In this document: positions 50,369-60,248 of the stretch, in pieces
Layout: the number at the start of each line of letters is the position of its first letter
How positions within the stretch are numbered: the first letter of the stretch is position 1
DNA from: Nitrosarchaeum sp.
GTDB taxonomy: Archaea; Thermoproteota; Nitrososphaeria; Nitrososphaerales; Nitrosopumilaceae
Direction: 5' to 3'
Assembly (NCBI GenBank): GCA_021414365.1
Contig: JAIOOR010000021.1
Span: 62,001 to 126,000 of the forward strand
Length of the DNA: 64,000 nt
Made by a program: the position numbers and the translations under genes
The notes under the pieces: generated by a model
Told to the model about the DNA's origin: nothing
Seen by the model: the letters and a program-made list of their open reading frames with translations, nothing else
The model's database searches: none

Positions 50369-51166
50369 CTATGATTTAAGATTTAAATCTTTTTTGTGTT
50401 TTTTGTGCTCTAATACTAGCCCTGCCAGATAAAGTGCCATCATTGGTATTGAAATAAACCACATTGTGACGCCACTTCCATCTGGAGTGATTACTGCACC
50501 AAAGACCACTATTGCCAAAATGGCATATCTGATATTTTTTCTCCAAAAGTTATCCCCTACTATTCCTGACATGGTTATTGCATACATTACCAATGGAATT
50601 TGAAATGATATGCCAAACGCAAGTAAATACTGTAAAACAAATGTAATGAAATCCATAATGTTGAGAAATGTTATCAATCCTGAAGCATCACCGTACATGT
50701 AAAGAAATTCTAACATGTATGGTATTACTAGAAAATATGAAAAAAGACAACCTGTTATGAATAATCCTAATGCAGGGAGTGCAATATTGCGTGTAACTTT
50801 GATTTCTCGTTCTTTTAATGCTGGCTTTATGAATCCAACTGCCTCTTTGATTATCATAGGCATTCCAAACACAACAGCTACCAAGGCTCCGACATAAATT
50901 TGAGCAAATAGAGCTTGTCCTGGTTCAGTTTGTATTAACTGAACTCCCTCTGGAACTAGACTTTTTTTCATATGAGATGTAATTTGTGCTGCAACATTGT
51001 TGATTGGATCAATTTGTGGATAGTAAAGGTGAATTCCTGAAATTTCAATTGGGTATAAATGACATGAAATCACAAATGCAAAAATTATTCCTAATACGAT
51101 GATAATTCGTACTACTCTTTTTCTTAGTTCTTCTAGATGTTTATTGATATCTTCAATTGCTGACAT
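50369..51166 (-). CDS. tatC: Tat translocase subunit TatC
   Basis: A 265-aa protein with six TM helices and the signature INKHLEELRKRVVR at the N-terminus plus FIKPALKEREI. TatC is the signal-peptide receptor for twin-arginine substrates. Paired with tatA just downstream. Typical family length. Confidence 0.92.
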   Translation of the reverse strand: MSAIEDINKHLEELRKRVVRIIIVLGIIFAFVISCHLYPIEISGIHLYYPQIDPINNVAAQITSHMKKSLVPEGVQLIQTEPGQALFAQIYVGALVAVVFGMPMIIKEAVGFIKPALKEREIKVTRNIALPALGLFITGCLFSYFLVIPYMLEFLYMYGDASGLITFLNIMDFITFVLQYLLAFGISFQIPLVMYAITMSGIVGDNFWRKNIRYAILAIVVFGAVITPDGSGVTMWFISIPMMALYLAGLVLEHKKHKKDLNLKS

Positions 51167-51196
51167 CTAAAATTCATCTATCTTAAACCACTTTAT

Positions 51197-51661
51197 CTAT
51201 TTGCCTGGGATTGGAAGTAACTTTGCTTCTGGTAATCCTGCATTTTTGAGTTCTTCCAGACTCAAATCTTGGAATTCTAGAGATATGATTGCCTTTGTTC
51301 TGAATTTTTGCTCCATGCTTTTTGCTAATGCTGCAATGTCTTTACTGGAATAGATTTCTTTTGAACCTTTGAGAAATATCCTCTCTCCTTTTTCCATTTC
51401 TTTTCCACCAAATTTTTCTTGAAGGAAACTTGTGATTGATGGTAATTCTTTTCTTGGGATGTTATTATGATAATATGTAATTCCCTTAACTGACTCATAG
51501 TCATATGGAGTCCCACCTCTGTACATGAAAATGCCGATAAAAATTGCATCTACATCTGGTTCTCTTATACATTTGATTTCCCAATTGATCAGTTTTTCTT
51601 CATTGTAGACAAATTTTTCCATCTCATCTGCTGTAATTTTCCAATATCTTGATCTTGACAA
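51197..51661 (-). CDS. hypothetical protein
   Basis: A 154-aa soluble protein with charged alternating segments, YRGGTPYDYESVKG and a C-terminal FRTKAIISLEFQDLSLEELK. No cysteine motif or TM. It lies 30 bases upstream of tatC on the same strand and may be its transcript partner. Family unknown. Confidence 0.5.
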   Translation of the reverse strand: MSRSRYWKITADEMEKFVYNEEKLINWEIKCIREPDVDAIFIGIFMYRGGTPYDYESVKGITYYHNNIPRKELPSITSFLQEKFGGKEMEKGERIFLKGSKEIYSSKDIAALAKSMEQKFRTKAIISLEFQDLSLEELKNAGLPEAKLLPIPGK

Positions 51662-51726
51662 TACAAATACGCTTTACTCTTCTGATATAAATTCCAATAT
51701 ATGGGCATGTATGGATTAATTCAATC

Positions 51727-52431
51727 TTAGTTTGATTTGATTGATTTTGAATATTTTCTGGAAATTATCACTTCAATAATCAAACCTGTAACTATTACTG
51801 ATAAGACTGCAATTATTGACCACAATAGTTGCATTGAAGGTTCTGTCTGAATTGGCATTGCATTCATTGTGTTTCCAACATCTTGTGCTGGCATTGCTTT
51901 GAGTGCGGTATGAGGTACTTCTGAAGGCATTGATTCCATCATTGGAACTTGTTGTTCTGAGACTATTGATTTCTGAATTAACTGTGATGAAAACCACGCA
52001 GCTATTGATACTCCTCCGAGTGTAGCTAGTCTATGAATTCTAGTAAATGAATTAAAAAGTGACTTGCTCTTTTTTGCAGGCTCTGACATTTTTGACGGTA
52101 AAATTATAATTGCAAGCTTGTCTACCGTGTAAAATTTCATGTCATGAGACTTTGTATTTTTTCCAACACTTGTAATTTTCACTATTCCTGATTCCTGCAT
52201 CTTTTTTAAATGATAAATTACCAAAGGTAATGAAATCTCAGTTTTTTGTGATATTTGATTTGCAGTTAATGAATCATTAAACAAAATTTTCAAAATTTCT
52301 CTACTTGAATCTGAACTTAATATCTCTCCTATTGCCTTTATCTTTTGATCTTCAGTTGAGATGATTTCCACTCTGTCTGATATTCCAACTGACTCGTCTT
52401 CAAGGTCATCTTTCATTGAACCATCCACCAC
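51727..52431 (-). CDS. ArsR-like winged-helix regulator with membrane anchor
   Basis: A 234-aa protein: residues 30-115 are a winged HTH (IGEILSSDSSREILKILFND, LTANQISQKTEISLPLVIYHLKKMQESG), followed by a linker and a C-terminal transmembrane helix at about 205-225 (WSIIAVLSVIVTGLIIEV), then KYSKS. DNA-binding at the membrane is thus implied. Divergent from the SIMPL gene at 52509, which it may regulate. Confidence 0.75.
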   Translation of the reverse strand: MVDGSMKDDLEDESVGISDRVEIISTEDQKIKAIGEILSSDSSREILKILFNDSLTANQISQKTEISLPLVIYHLKKMQESGIVKITSVGKNTKSHDMKFYTVDKLAIIILPSKMSEPAKKSKSLFNSFTRIHRLATLGGVSIAAWFSSQLIQKSIVSEQQVPMMESMPSEVPHTALKAMPAQDVGNTMNAMPIQTEPSMQLLWSIIAVLSVIVTGLIIEVIISRKYSKSIKSN

Positions 52432-52508
52432 AATAGTGTCTTATTAAGACTTACCATTAAAATGAAATTTAATCAAACTTTATCTACAAAATTCTTTTTT
52501 GGATATTC

Positions 52509-53288
52509 ATGAAACATTCAAAACAAATCATCGCTGGAATCATTGCTGTATTGGTAGTGGCAATCAGTGTGAGCGCAATTTCAGCTGCACCAAGTGCATC
52601 AGCCCAAGAGGTTACTCCATTTCCATCTCGGGAAAAAGTAATCTCAGTTACAGGTACTGCAACTTCAAGTGTAGCGCCGGATCTTGCAAACATTAGTTTT
52701 GGTGTTGAAACTCAAGAAAAAACTGCCAAAGACGCACTTGCTTCAAACTCTGAATTAATGAATACCGTGATTGACGCAATAAAAAAGGTGGGAATCACAG
52801 ATTCAGAAATCAGCACATCGCAGTTTAGCATTTATCCTGTGTATAACTATTACCAGGAAAAAGATACTGGCAAAAATATTCAAGAACTAATTGGATACAA
52901 AGTAAGCAATATCATTAATGTAAAAACTGAGAAGCTTGACAGTGTGGCGTCAATAATTGATGGTGCTGTAGGTGCTGGAGTAAACAGAGTTGATAGTGTA
53001 TTTTTTTCATTATCTCCTGAAGTTGCCTCTAAACTCAAAGATGATCTTTTAGCACAAGCAGTTCTAAATGCAAAGTCAAAGGCAGAAATCGCATTAACTC
53101 CACTGAACTACAAAGTAATTGGAGTAAAGGAGATCTCTTTATCTGAATTTTCAATACCATACCCAAGACCAATGAGTGATATGGCTTATGGCGCAATGGA
53201 AAAATCATCTGCACCAACACCAATATTCACATCAGATCAAGATATCAGCACAAGCGCAAACGTTGTCTTCCTTATTGGAAGCAACTAG
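52509..53288 (+). CDS. secreted SIMPL-domain (DUF541) protein
   Basis: A 259-aa protein with a signal peptide (about 1-32, ASAQ-like end). The mature part carries the SIMPL pattern: ISVTGTATSSVAPDLANISFGVETQ, then DAIKKVGITDSEISTSQFSIYPVYNY and VGAGVNRVDSVFFSLS. SIMPL proteins form large rings outside the cytoplasm; their role (oxidative stress, signalling) is unclear. 77 bases from the divergent wHTH gene. Confidence 0.85.
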   Translation: MKHSKQIIAGIIAVLVVAISVSAISAAPSASAQEVTPFPSREKVISVTGTATSSVAPDLANISFGVETQEKTAKDALASNSELMNTVIDAIKKVGITDSEISTSQFSIYPVYNYYQEKDTGKNIQELIGYKVSNIINVKTEKLDSVASIIDGAVGAGVNRVDSVFFSLSPEVASKLKDDLLAQAVLNAKSKAEIALTPLNYKVIGVKEISLSEFSIPYPRPMSDMAYGAMEKSSAPTPIFTSDQDISTSANVVFLIGSN

Positions 53289-53539
53289 TTTTATTTTTTT
53301 AATGACCATTTATTACCATTTAATTGTGCCTAAGGATATATTCTAACAATCTTTTTAAGAATTCGTTCATAATTTCTTAAAACAATTTATTTAATTCAAA
53401 TATGTGTGGAAACTTTTGGTGGATTCTTTTTAAAATCAAAAAGAAAGATCTGATTTTAAATTATCTCCATCATATCTTAATGCCGTTTAAAGAAATTCGG
53501 TAGGAAGATAGATTAACCTCTTTTTGATTTTGAAAATTA

Positions 53540-53800
53540 ATGACTACCTTTGATGTTCATGTAATAATTGAAAACAAACCTGGAATAAGTGACCCTGAAG
53601 GTGAAACAATACTACATGATCTTGTCTTGAAAGGAAATCATTCTGCAGTCTCTAAAATCAAAACTGCCAAGATGCTAAAATTCACAATCAAAGAAAAAGA
53701 CAAAAAGTCTGCAAAAATTACAGTTCAGAAAATCTGTGATGAATTGCGCATTTACAATCCAATGGTCAGCAAAGTCACAATTGATGTCTTTGATGCTTAA
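53540..53800 (+). CDS. purS: FGAM synthetase subunit PurS
   Basis: An 86-aa PurS: TFDVHVIIENKPGISDPEGETILHDLVLKG at the N-terminus and the short alpha/beta fold. PurS bridges PurQ and PurL in FGAM synthetase (formylglycinamidine ribonucleotide). First gene of the pur operon. ATG start with AT-rich promoter ahead of it. Confidence 0.9.
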   Translation: MTTFDVHVIIENKPGISDPEGETILHDLVLKGNHSAVSKIKTAKMLKFTIKEKDKKSAKITVQKICDELRIYNPMVSKVTIDVFDA

Positions 53801-53910
53801 GGATTTTAAATTATACAAAATCAAATAAATTCATTTTATGACTATGCGATCAGAATTTTTTTTCTTTATTGGTTGATTCAAATTAAATATCTCTGTCAAT
53901 AAAGTAAATT

Positions 53911-54591
53911 GTGAAGGTAGGTGTAGTAGTTTTTCCAGGCAGTAACTGCGATCGTGATATGTATCATGTTTTGACTGATGTTTTCAAATTTAATGCTGAA
54001 TATTTCTGGCATGAAAAAGGACTGCCAAAAAACATAGATGCTGTAATACTTCCAGGTGGATTTTCTTATGGCGACAGACTAAGGTCAGGTGCAATTGCAG
54101 CCCATAGTCCAATAATTGCAGATGTGAGAAAAATGGCAGAAAAAGGAATCCCAATTTTGGGGGTGTGTAATGGATTTCAGATTTTAGTTGAAGCAGGATT
54201 ACTTCCTGGTGCACTTTTAAAAAACACATCACTTAATTTTATGTGTGGTTGGACTAACCTTATAGTAGAAAATAATAAAACCCCATTTACAAATAAATTA
54301 AAATTAAATCAAAAAATTCCAATCCCAATTGCAAATGGTGAAGGTCGATACTATGTTGATAATGAAACCCTGAAAAAATTAAAGAAAAATAACCAAATTG
54401 TATTTAGATACAGTGAAATTGTAAACGGTTCTACGGATAGAATTGCAGGAGTATGCAATGAATCAGGTAATGTTGTTGGTATGATGCCTCATCCTGAGAG
54501 AGCTGCCGAATCTGCAATCAACCCGATTGACAATAAACCATCATCACTAATTTTTGAATCTCTGCTAGATACAATCGGTGTTACAAATTGA
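53911..54591 (+). CDS. purQ: FGAM synthetase glutaminase subunit PurQ
   Basis: A 226-aa class-I glutamine amidotransferase: GSNCDRDMYHV, nucleophile Cys in GVCNGFQILVEAGLLPGA and the HPERAAE end with His/Glu of the triad. It supplies ammonia to PurL. GTG start, 110 bases after purS and overlapping purL by four bases (TTGA). Normal length. Confidence 0.93.
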   Translation: MKVGVVVFPGSNCDRDMYHVLTDVFKFNAEYFWHEKGLPKNIDAVILPGGFSYGDRLRSGAIAAHSPIIADVRKMAEKGIPILGVCNGFQILVEAGLLPGALLKNTSLNFMCGWTNLIVENNKTPFTNKLKLNQKIPIPIANGEGRYYVDNETLKKLKKNNQIVFRYSEIVNGSTDRIAGVCNESGNVVGMMPHPERAAESAINPIDNKPSSLIFESLLDTIGVTN

Positions 54592-56753
54592 GTCTAGAGC
54601 CTCAGGAACTAGATGATCTTACATCAAAGATTGGACGAAAACCAACATCAACTGAGTTACAAATTGTTGCTGCTGAATGGTCAGAGCATTGTTCTTACAA
54701 ATCTTCTAAAAAACATCTCAAAATGCTACCGATGAAAGGTCGTCTAGTAATTTCAGAAAAAGGTTATGATTCTGGAGTATTGGATGTTGGAGATGGCTAT
54801 GTAATCACAGCTCACATTGAAAGTCACAATCATCCATCTGCAGTAGAACCATACGGTGGAGCTGCAACTGGGGTTGGTGGGGTGATTAGAGATATTTTAT
54901 CTGCTGGAACTAGACCTATTGCAATCTTTGATGGATTGAGATTTGGAGATATTGAAAAAGACCTACAAGCAAGATGGTTGTTCAAAAATGCAGTTACTGG
55001 AATTGCAGATTATGGAAACTGTTTAGGAATTCCTACTATTGGCGGAGAAGTAGAGTTTGATGAATGCTATTCAAATTATGCTCTAGTTGATGTTGCAGCA
55101 ATTGGATTTGGCAAAAAAAAGAATCTGATTAAAAATCATGCAAAAAAAGGCAACATTGTTGTATTATTGGGCGGCTCTACTGGTCGAGATGGAATTGGTG
55201 GCTCTCAGTTTGCATCTGATTCGCTAGAATCTGAAAATCGTTCTGCTGTCCAAATTCCTGATCCGTTTATTGAAAAATTAATTATAGAGGCAATATTGGA
55301 AGCTAGAGACCAGCATCTCATTAATGCAATGAAAGACCTTGGAGGTGGTGGACTATCTTGTGCAGTGTCTGAAACTGCAGATGCTTTATCCATTGGAATA
55401 GAGATGGATGTGGACAAAGTCCATACTAGAGAATCTGATATGAGCCCCGAAGAAATAATGGTGTCTGAATCCCAAGAAAGAATGCTAATTGTAACTACTG
55501 ATGAGAAATTAAAAAAATTACAAATAATTTGCAAAAAATTCCGTATTGCTTGTTCAGTTATTGGCCATGTTACAACTAATAATATGATGCATGTAAAAAA
55601 AGGCAAAAAAACCTGTGCTAATCTTCCAACGGATGTAGTTGCAAATGCAAAACTATTGGACAGACCTTCAAAAAAGCCAGCATATCTTGAAACAATAGAG
55701 CAAGAAAAAAAACTCAAACCTGTTTCTGATTACTCAAAAATGATGCTAAAATTTTTAGCGTCGCCAAACATCGCAAGCAAAATTTGGGTATATGGACAGT
55801 ATGATCATGAGGTAGGAATTAGAACTGTAGTAAAGCCTGGCAAAGACGCATCGGTATTGAGATTGGATAATGGTAAATTCTTATCTGCAAAAATCGATGG
55901 TAATCCAAAACACTGCTACATTAATCCTCGTGAAGGCGCAATTGGGTGCTTTGAGGAAGCGTGCAGAAATGTGGTATGTACTGGTGCAAAACCAATTGGA
56001 ATGCTTGATCATTTGCAGTTTGGAAACCCAGAGAACCCTGAAATTTTTTGGACATTTTTAGAATCTCTAAAGGGGCTAACTGATTTTGCAAAATATTTTG
56101 AAATACCATGTGTTGGTGGGAAAGTGAGTTTGTACAATGAAACTCCATCTGGCCCAATAAAACCAACCCCATTAATTGGAATTTTGGGGCTAATTGAAAA
56201 GACCCCCATATCTTCTCAAATTATATCTCCGGGTGACTCTCTGATGATAATTGGCGATACAAAAGATGAGATGGGCGGTTCTGAATATTTTGAATACATT
56301 CACAAGTTCATTGGAGGCAAATGCCCCGTTGTAAATTTCAAAGAATCAAAATCAAACATGAATATAGTTTTGGAACTTGTTAAAAATGAATTGCTCAAAG
56401 CTGCACATGACTGCTCTAAAGGTGGACTGGCAGTAGCGATATCTGAATTATGCATGACTCACAAAATTGGATGTAAAGTATCTTTAGACAAAGTACCTGG
56501 ACCAAAACTAGATGTTGACAGGGTTTTATTTTCTGAGAGTCATTCTAGATATCTACTAGTCTTTGAAAAGAAAAACCTCAAAAAACTAGAAGACATTCTC
56601 AAAAAAGACAAAATATCATACAGTGTGTTAGGAAAGTTTGGCGGCGAAAATATTCTATTTAGTAAATCAAGCAAACCCATCATTGATCTAAGAGTTGATA
56701 AGGCTCAAAAAACTTGGTTTAATTCGTTAAGGGAGTTGGTGGTGCATGGTTAA
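54588..56753 (+). CDS. purL: FGAM synthetase subunit PurL (small type)
   Basis: A 721-aa PurL, the short version used with separate PurS/PurQ. Signatures: EWSEHCSYKSSKKHLK, HIESHNHPSAVEPYGGAATGVGG and the second AIRS-like half with CVGGKVSLYNE. It converts FGAR to FGAM with ATP and ammonia. TTG start overlapping purQ; the 3' end overlaps purF by eight bases. Cytosolic. Confidence 0.93.
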   Translation: MSLEPQELDDLTSKIGRKPTSTELQIVAAEWSEHCSYKSSKKHLKMLPMKGRLVISEKGYDSGVLDVGDGYVITAHIESHNHPSAVEPYGGAATGVGGVIRDILSAGTRPIAIFDGLRFGDIEKDLQARWLFKNAVTGIADYGNCLGIPTIGGEVEFDECYSNYALVDVAAIGFGKKKNLIKNHAKKGNIVVLLGGSTGRDGIGGSQFASDSLESENRSAVQIPDPFIEKLIIEAILEARDQHLINAMKDLGGGGLSCAVSETADALSIGIEMDVDKVHTRESDMSPEEIMVSESQERMLIVTTDEKLKKLQIICKKFRIACSVIGHVTTNNMMHVKKGKKTCANLPTDVVANAKLLDRPSKKPAYLETIEQEKKLKPVSDYSKMMLKFLASPNIASKIWVYGQYDHEVGIRTVVKPGKDASVLRLDNGKFLSAKIDGNPKHCYINPREGAIGCFEEACRNVVCTGAKPIGMLDHLQFGNPENPEIFWTFLESLKGLTDFAKYFEIPCVGGKVSLYNETPSGPIKPTPLIGILGLIEKTPISSQIISPGDSLMIIGDTKDEMGGSEYFEYIHKFIGGKCPVVNFKESKSNMNIVLELVKNELLKAAHDCSKGGLAVAISELCMTHKIGCKVSLDKVPGPKLDVDRVLFSESHSRYLLVFEKKNLKKLEDILKKDKISYSVLGKFGGENILFSKSSKPIIDLRVDKAQKTWFNSLRELVVHG

Positions 56754-58179
56754 AGAAAATTGTGGTGTTGTTGGAATTTTTAGTCTTAGTGGCACTAATG
56801 TAGTCCCAATGGCAATTGATGCATTAAGGGCATTACAACATAGAGGCCAAGAAGCTTGGGGCATTGCAATTCCAAACAAAGAGCCACTAAAAAGACTGGG
56901 TCTTGTTTCTGGTGCATCGTCTGAATTTAAGAAAATATCTGAAGATTACGCATCTCCTGCAGTAATTGGTCATGTGCGATATTCTACTATGGGAAGAAGC
57001 ACTCTGGAAAATGCACAGCCGCTCAAAGTCAAAGATCTCTGTATTGCACATAATGGAACAATAGCTAATGTTCAAGAATTATCTAATTTGGTTGGAGGTT
57101 GCTCATTTACTCCACAAAATGCAAGTGACACACTAGTTGCAGCTCAAAGATTAGTGTCGCTAATTTCTGAAAATGGACAAATGGGAAAGGCACTATCAAT
57201 TTTAAAAAACGAGATGGTTGGCTCTTATTGTTTTACATTTATCTCTGATGATAATTCTGTTTATGCTGCAAGGGATCCTAAAGGATTCAGACCTATGGTA
57301 TTAGGTTACAAAGAATCTGATGACACATACATTGTTGCATCTGAATCATCTGCAGTTTCTGCAGTTGGTGCTCAATTACAAAGAGATGTCAAACCAGGCG
57401 AATTAATCAAACTCAGTACTAAAGGATTAGAAACTGAGCGATTCTCCGAAGATACATCACGTGCTCACTGTTCTTTTGAATTTACTTATTTTGCACATCC
57501 TTCAAGTAACATGGAAGGTGCAAACATTTACATCTCTAGAAAAAATATTGGCAGATTTTTGGCAAGAAAATTTCCAATACCTGATGCTGATCTTGTAATT
57601 CCCGTCCCAGATTCTGCAAGACCTGCTGCATTAGGATATGCACAAGAATTGGGAATTACATTTGATGAAGGATTGCTCAAAGACAGATATAGCAAAAAAG
57701 GTCCCCTACGTAGTTTTATTGAACCACATCAAAGTGATAGAATTGAAATTAATCGTTGGATTATTCCAATTAAAGAAATCATTAATGATAAACATGTAGT
57801 TGTAATTGACGATAGTTTGGTAAGGGGAACTAGTTCAAAGGCAATAATTCAAGCACTACGAAGAGCAGGTGCTAAAAAAATCAGCATGGTGATCACATAC
57901 CCCCCAATTAAATTTCCATGCTATGCTGGAATTGATTTTCCTTCACAAGAAGAACTTGCAACATTTTCTGATGGACAGAATATGACTGATGAGGAACTAA
58001 CTGAGATGGTTCGAAAGAGCATTGGGGCTGACTTTTTAGGCTATAATGATGCTGAAAACCTTGCAAGAGCAGTAGGAATATCAAAAGATTCGATGTGTTT
58101 TACCTGTTCGTCTGGAAATTATGATTCCCTAGGAATTACCCCAGAGTTTAAAACACGTATTGAGATGAAAGGCGAGTAA
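56746..58179 (+). CDS. purF: amidophosphoribosyltransferase (PurF)
   Basis: A 477-aa enzyme of the first committed purine step. After a five-residue propeptide (MVKEN) the catalytic Cys6 starts CGVVGIFSL; ALQHRGQEAWG follows; the PRPP motif is VVVIDDSLVRGTSSKA; four cysteines near the C-terminus (CYAGIDF, CFTCSSG) suit an Fe-S cluster form. Located in the pur operon. Confidence 0.93.
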   Translation: MVKENCGVVGIFSLSGTNVVPMAIDALRALQHRGQEAWGIAIPNKEPLKRLGLVSGASSEFKKISEDYASPAVIGHVRYSTMGRSTLENAQPLKVKDLCIAHNGTIANVQELSNLVGGCSFTPQNASDTLVAAQRLVSLISENGQMGKALSILKNEMVGSYCFTFISDDNSVYAARDPKGFRPMVLGYKESDDTYIVASESSAVSAVGAQLQRDVKPGELIKLSTKGLETERFSEDTSRAHCSFEFTYFAHPSSNMEGANIYISRKNIGRFLARKFPIPDADLVIPVPDSARPAALGYAQELGITFDEGLLKDRYSKKGPLRSFIEPHQSDRIEINRWIIPIKEIINDKHVVVIDDSLVRGTSSKAIIQALRRAGAKKISMVITYPPIKFPCYAGIDFPSQEELATFSDGQNMTDEELTEMVRKSIGADFLGYNDAENLARAVGISKDSMCFTCSSGNYDSLGITPEFKTRIEMKGE

Positions 58180-58180
58180 T

Positions 58181-58426
58181 ATGGAAACTGCATATGTTTT
58201 AGTTAAGAGTGAAATGGCTCACGAAATGGATGTTATGAGTGAATTGTTAAAAATTGATACTGTTAAAGAAGCTAGAGGGACATTTGGTGTTTATGATCTA
58301 TTTGCCAAAGTAGAAGCAAATACTGCAAAAGAAGTCGAAGACACAATTACCAAAAAAATCAGAAAAATAAAACATGTCATATCAACTACTACCCTATCTG
58401 TAATCCCAGAACAAGACAAAAAATAA
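58181..58426 (+). CDS. stand-alone Lrp/AsnC ligand-binding (RAM) domain
   Basis: An 81-aa protein corresponding only to the RAM domain of Lrp proteins: AYVLVKSEMAHEMDVMSELLKI, RGTFGVYDLFAKVEA and a C-terminal strand. No HTH. It begins one base after purF's stop (TAAT ATG), so it is the last gene of the pur operon. It probably senses an amino acid or purine and modulates another Lrp protein or the enzymes. Confidence 0.8.
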   Translation: METAYVLVKSEMAHEMDVMSELLKIDTVKEARGTFGVYDLFAKVEANTAKEVEDTITKKIRKIKHVISTTTLSVIPEQDKK

Positions 58427-58468
58427 TCTGGGTCTTTCTTTAAATATTGTTTTTAGGAAAATCATTTA

Positions 58469-58747
58469 ATGAAAGCTGTTTGGAATGATGCAATAATTGC
58501 AGAAAGTGACAATACTGTAGTAGTTGAGGGAAATCACTACTTTCCATTTGATTCAATAAAATCTGAATACTTTAAAAAAACAGACCTAACTACGTTTTGC
58601 GGTTGGAAAGGAACGGCGAATTATTACTCTATAACAGTTAATGGAAAAACTAACAAAGATTGTGCCTGGTATTATGCAGAACCAAACGATGCTGCCAAAA
58701 AAATTAAGGGCATGGTTGCATTTTGGAATGGCGTCCAAGTAAAATAG
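58469..58747 (+). CDS. DUF427 family protein
   Basis: A 92-aa protein with the DUF427 pattern: KAVWNDAIIAESDNTVVVEGNHYFP, TFCGWKGTANYYSI and DCAWYYAEP. The family is a small beta-barrel of unknown function. It lies 42 bases after the pur operon's last gene and may be read through from it, though it probably has its own promoter. Confidence 0.85.
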   Translation: MKAVWNDAIIAESDNTVVVEGNHYFPFDSIKSEYFKKTDLTTFCGWKGTANYYSITVNGKTNKDCAWYYAEPNDAAKKIKGMVAFWNGVQVK

Positions 58748-58801
58748 CCTCAATCCTTGTTTTTATTGTATTTTATGAATTTAAAAATTAAAAAGAAAGA
58801 T

Positions 58802-58870
58802 TCAGAGAAATGGTGTTGTTAAAAACCCAACAATACTTCCTACTAGAAAGAGAAATATGCTTTTTGCCAT
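58802..58870 (-). CDS. 22-aa hydrophobic microprotein (weak)
   Basis: Minus-strand frame from ATG (58870) to TGA (58802): MAKSIFLFLVGSIVGFLTTP plus two residues. One hydrophobic helix with basic start. It fills an otherwise empty 230-base gap. Only the composition and positional fit support it; it could be chance. Confidence 0.2.
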   Translation of the reverse strand: MAKSIFLFLVGSIVGFLTTPFL

Positions 58871-58977
58871 GCCTGAGTCATTTTATTTTAGTGTAATTCC
58901 ATTATAAAAACAAATTCGTTTTGTTGTTCATTACTAACAAAGAAATCTAGAATAATCAAAACCACATAATATGCACT

Positions 58978-59190
58978 ATGAAAATATTATCTGCTATGGG
59001 AACTTCATTTTTAATTACTAGTCTTATGATGCCAACATTTCTTACATCATCTTATGGGTCTAATGGAATATGGATAATGTATTCTATACTTACATTTGTC
59101 TCAGGCATAGTGTTTATTGTAATATCTGCAATCAGATCAAAGCAACAAATAGAATACGATCTTTATAAAAAACAAAGACTAAACTCATAA
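58978..59190 (+). CDS. small two-TM membrane protein
   Basis: A 70-aa protein with two TM helices (about 5-25 and 30-52), a short polar loop (YGSNGIW) and a basic tail (RSKQQIEYDLYKKQRLN). Charge distribution puts the tail in the cytoplasm. Stands alone. Family unknown. Confidence 0.5.
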   Translation: MKILSAMGTSFLITSLMMPTFLTSSYGSNGIWIMYSILTFVSGIVFIVISAIRSKQQIEYDLYKKQRLNS

Positions 59191-59235
59191 TTGATTTTAG
59201 AGTAAATTTGATATTGATTAACTGATTTGATAGTT

Positions 59236-59718
59236 TTACCATTTTTTTCCATATTTTTTTAATGATGATTTGGAATCATTAGAAAGAGTATCTAGCGTAT
59301 GTGAATCATAATTTGCATCTGTGAAATCTATGTTTGCAAGAATTGCACCATCAAAGTTCGTATGCCTGAGATTTGTTCCACTCAGATTGGCATCACTCAA
59401 ATCCGCACTTCTCAAATCCGAATAAAATAAATCAGCTCCTCTCAAATCTGAGCCTCGAAGATCAGCTCCATACAAATCAGCATCCCATAATTTTGCATCT
59501 GATAGATTTGCCCCTCTCAAATCTGAGCCTCTTAATTTAACATAAAACAAAATTGCCCCACTCAAATCAGCCCCACTCAAATCTGCATTATGGATATCTC
59601 TATTTTTAAGATTAACTCCACTCATATTGGAATTTGATAAATTTCTTGCAATCAGATCCTCATAATCAAAATTAGTATTTGTTAAATTCCTTTTTTTGAA
59701 TACATCTGAGGGATTCAT
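59236..59718 (-). CDS. pentapeptide-repeat protein
   Basis: A 160-aa protein of about 20 consecutive A(D/N)LXX repeats (residues 25-140, for example ADLSGADLSGA, GSDLRGADLFY), which form a right-handed beta-helix with a square section. Such proteins can mimic DNA or act in protein binding; function in thaumarchaea unknown. Ends near a basic tail. Confidence 0.85.
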   Translation of the reverse strand: MNPSDVFKKRNLTNTNFDYEDLIARNLSNSNMSGVNLKNRDIHNADLSGADLSGAILFYVKLRGSDLRGANLSDAKLWDADLYGADLRGSDLRGADLFYSDLRSADLSDANLSGTNLRHTNFDGAILANIDFTDANYDSHTLDTLSNDSKSSLKKYGKKW

Positions 59719-59812
59719 TGTATATTACAAGTTACCAAAATAAGCACATTTGAATTTAGATGTGAAACTGTATTTTATTGATAATGGTATGTGCTCAAAA
59801 CTAGGGACTGTT

Positions 59813-60019
59813 TTATTTTGCAAATAGATTTGTACGACCACATTTTCTACAACTCGTGGTACCATTTTTTGTATATTCATGATTGCAATCAATGTTCTCA
59901 TTTGATATTGTTTGTTTTCTTTCTAAAGCGTCTGTATAAAATTTGTAACAACTTGTAGAACAAAAAACGGCATTTTTTGCATTAAACTCTTTTTTACAAT
60001 TTCTACAACTTGTTACCAT
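59813..60019 (-). CDS. double zinc-finger microprotein
   Basis: A 68-aa protein with two cysteine clusters: CRNCKKEF...FCSTSC (treble-clef-like) and CNHEY...CRKCGR. Probably binds two zinc ions, likely in DNA or RNA recognition. Same strand as the secreted gene at 60060, but with separate promoter regions. Confidence 0.65.
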   Translation of the reverse strand: MVTSCRNCKKEFNAKNAVFCSTSCYKFYTDALERKQTISNENIDCNHEYTKNGTTSCRKCGRTNLFAK

Positions 60020-60059
60020 GACATTAATTTTGTATTTGTTAATTTAAACAAATCTGAAA

Positions 60060-60248
60060 TTATTCTGCTAGTTTGCAATTAAACTCAATGGTGTCTACTG
60101 TTTTACCATCTATGATTTCCTTTGAAATTTTTGGATAAAAATTAGGTTGATCTTTTGGCATAATTTTAGAATCCCCAACAGCACTTGCATCTGTAATGAC
60201 AAATATTGATGCGACTAACATTATTGTTACTATTAGATACATCTTCAT
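60060..60248 (-). CDS. small secreted protein
   Basis: A 62-aa protein: signal peptide (about 1-23; ASA end), then a short mature part with a single cysteine and acidic/lysine residues (KIMPKDQPNFYPKISKE). No recognised family. Confidence 0.5.
   Translation of the reverse strand: MKMYLIVTIMLVASIFVITDASAVGDSKIMPKDQPNFYPKISKEIIDGKTVDTIEFNCKLAE

Noticed and set aside
55205-55717. Antisense frame inside purL
   Set aside because: Shadow of a strongly conserved enzyme; Ser/Ile-rich composition is typical of antisense translation in this genome.
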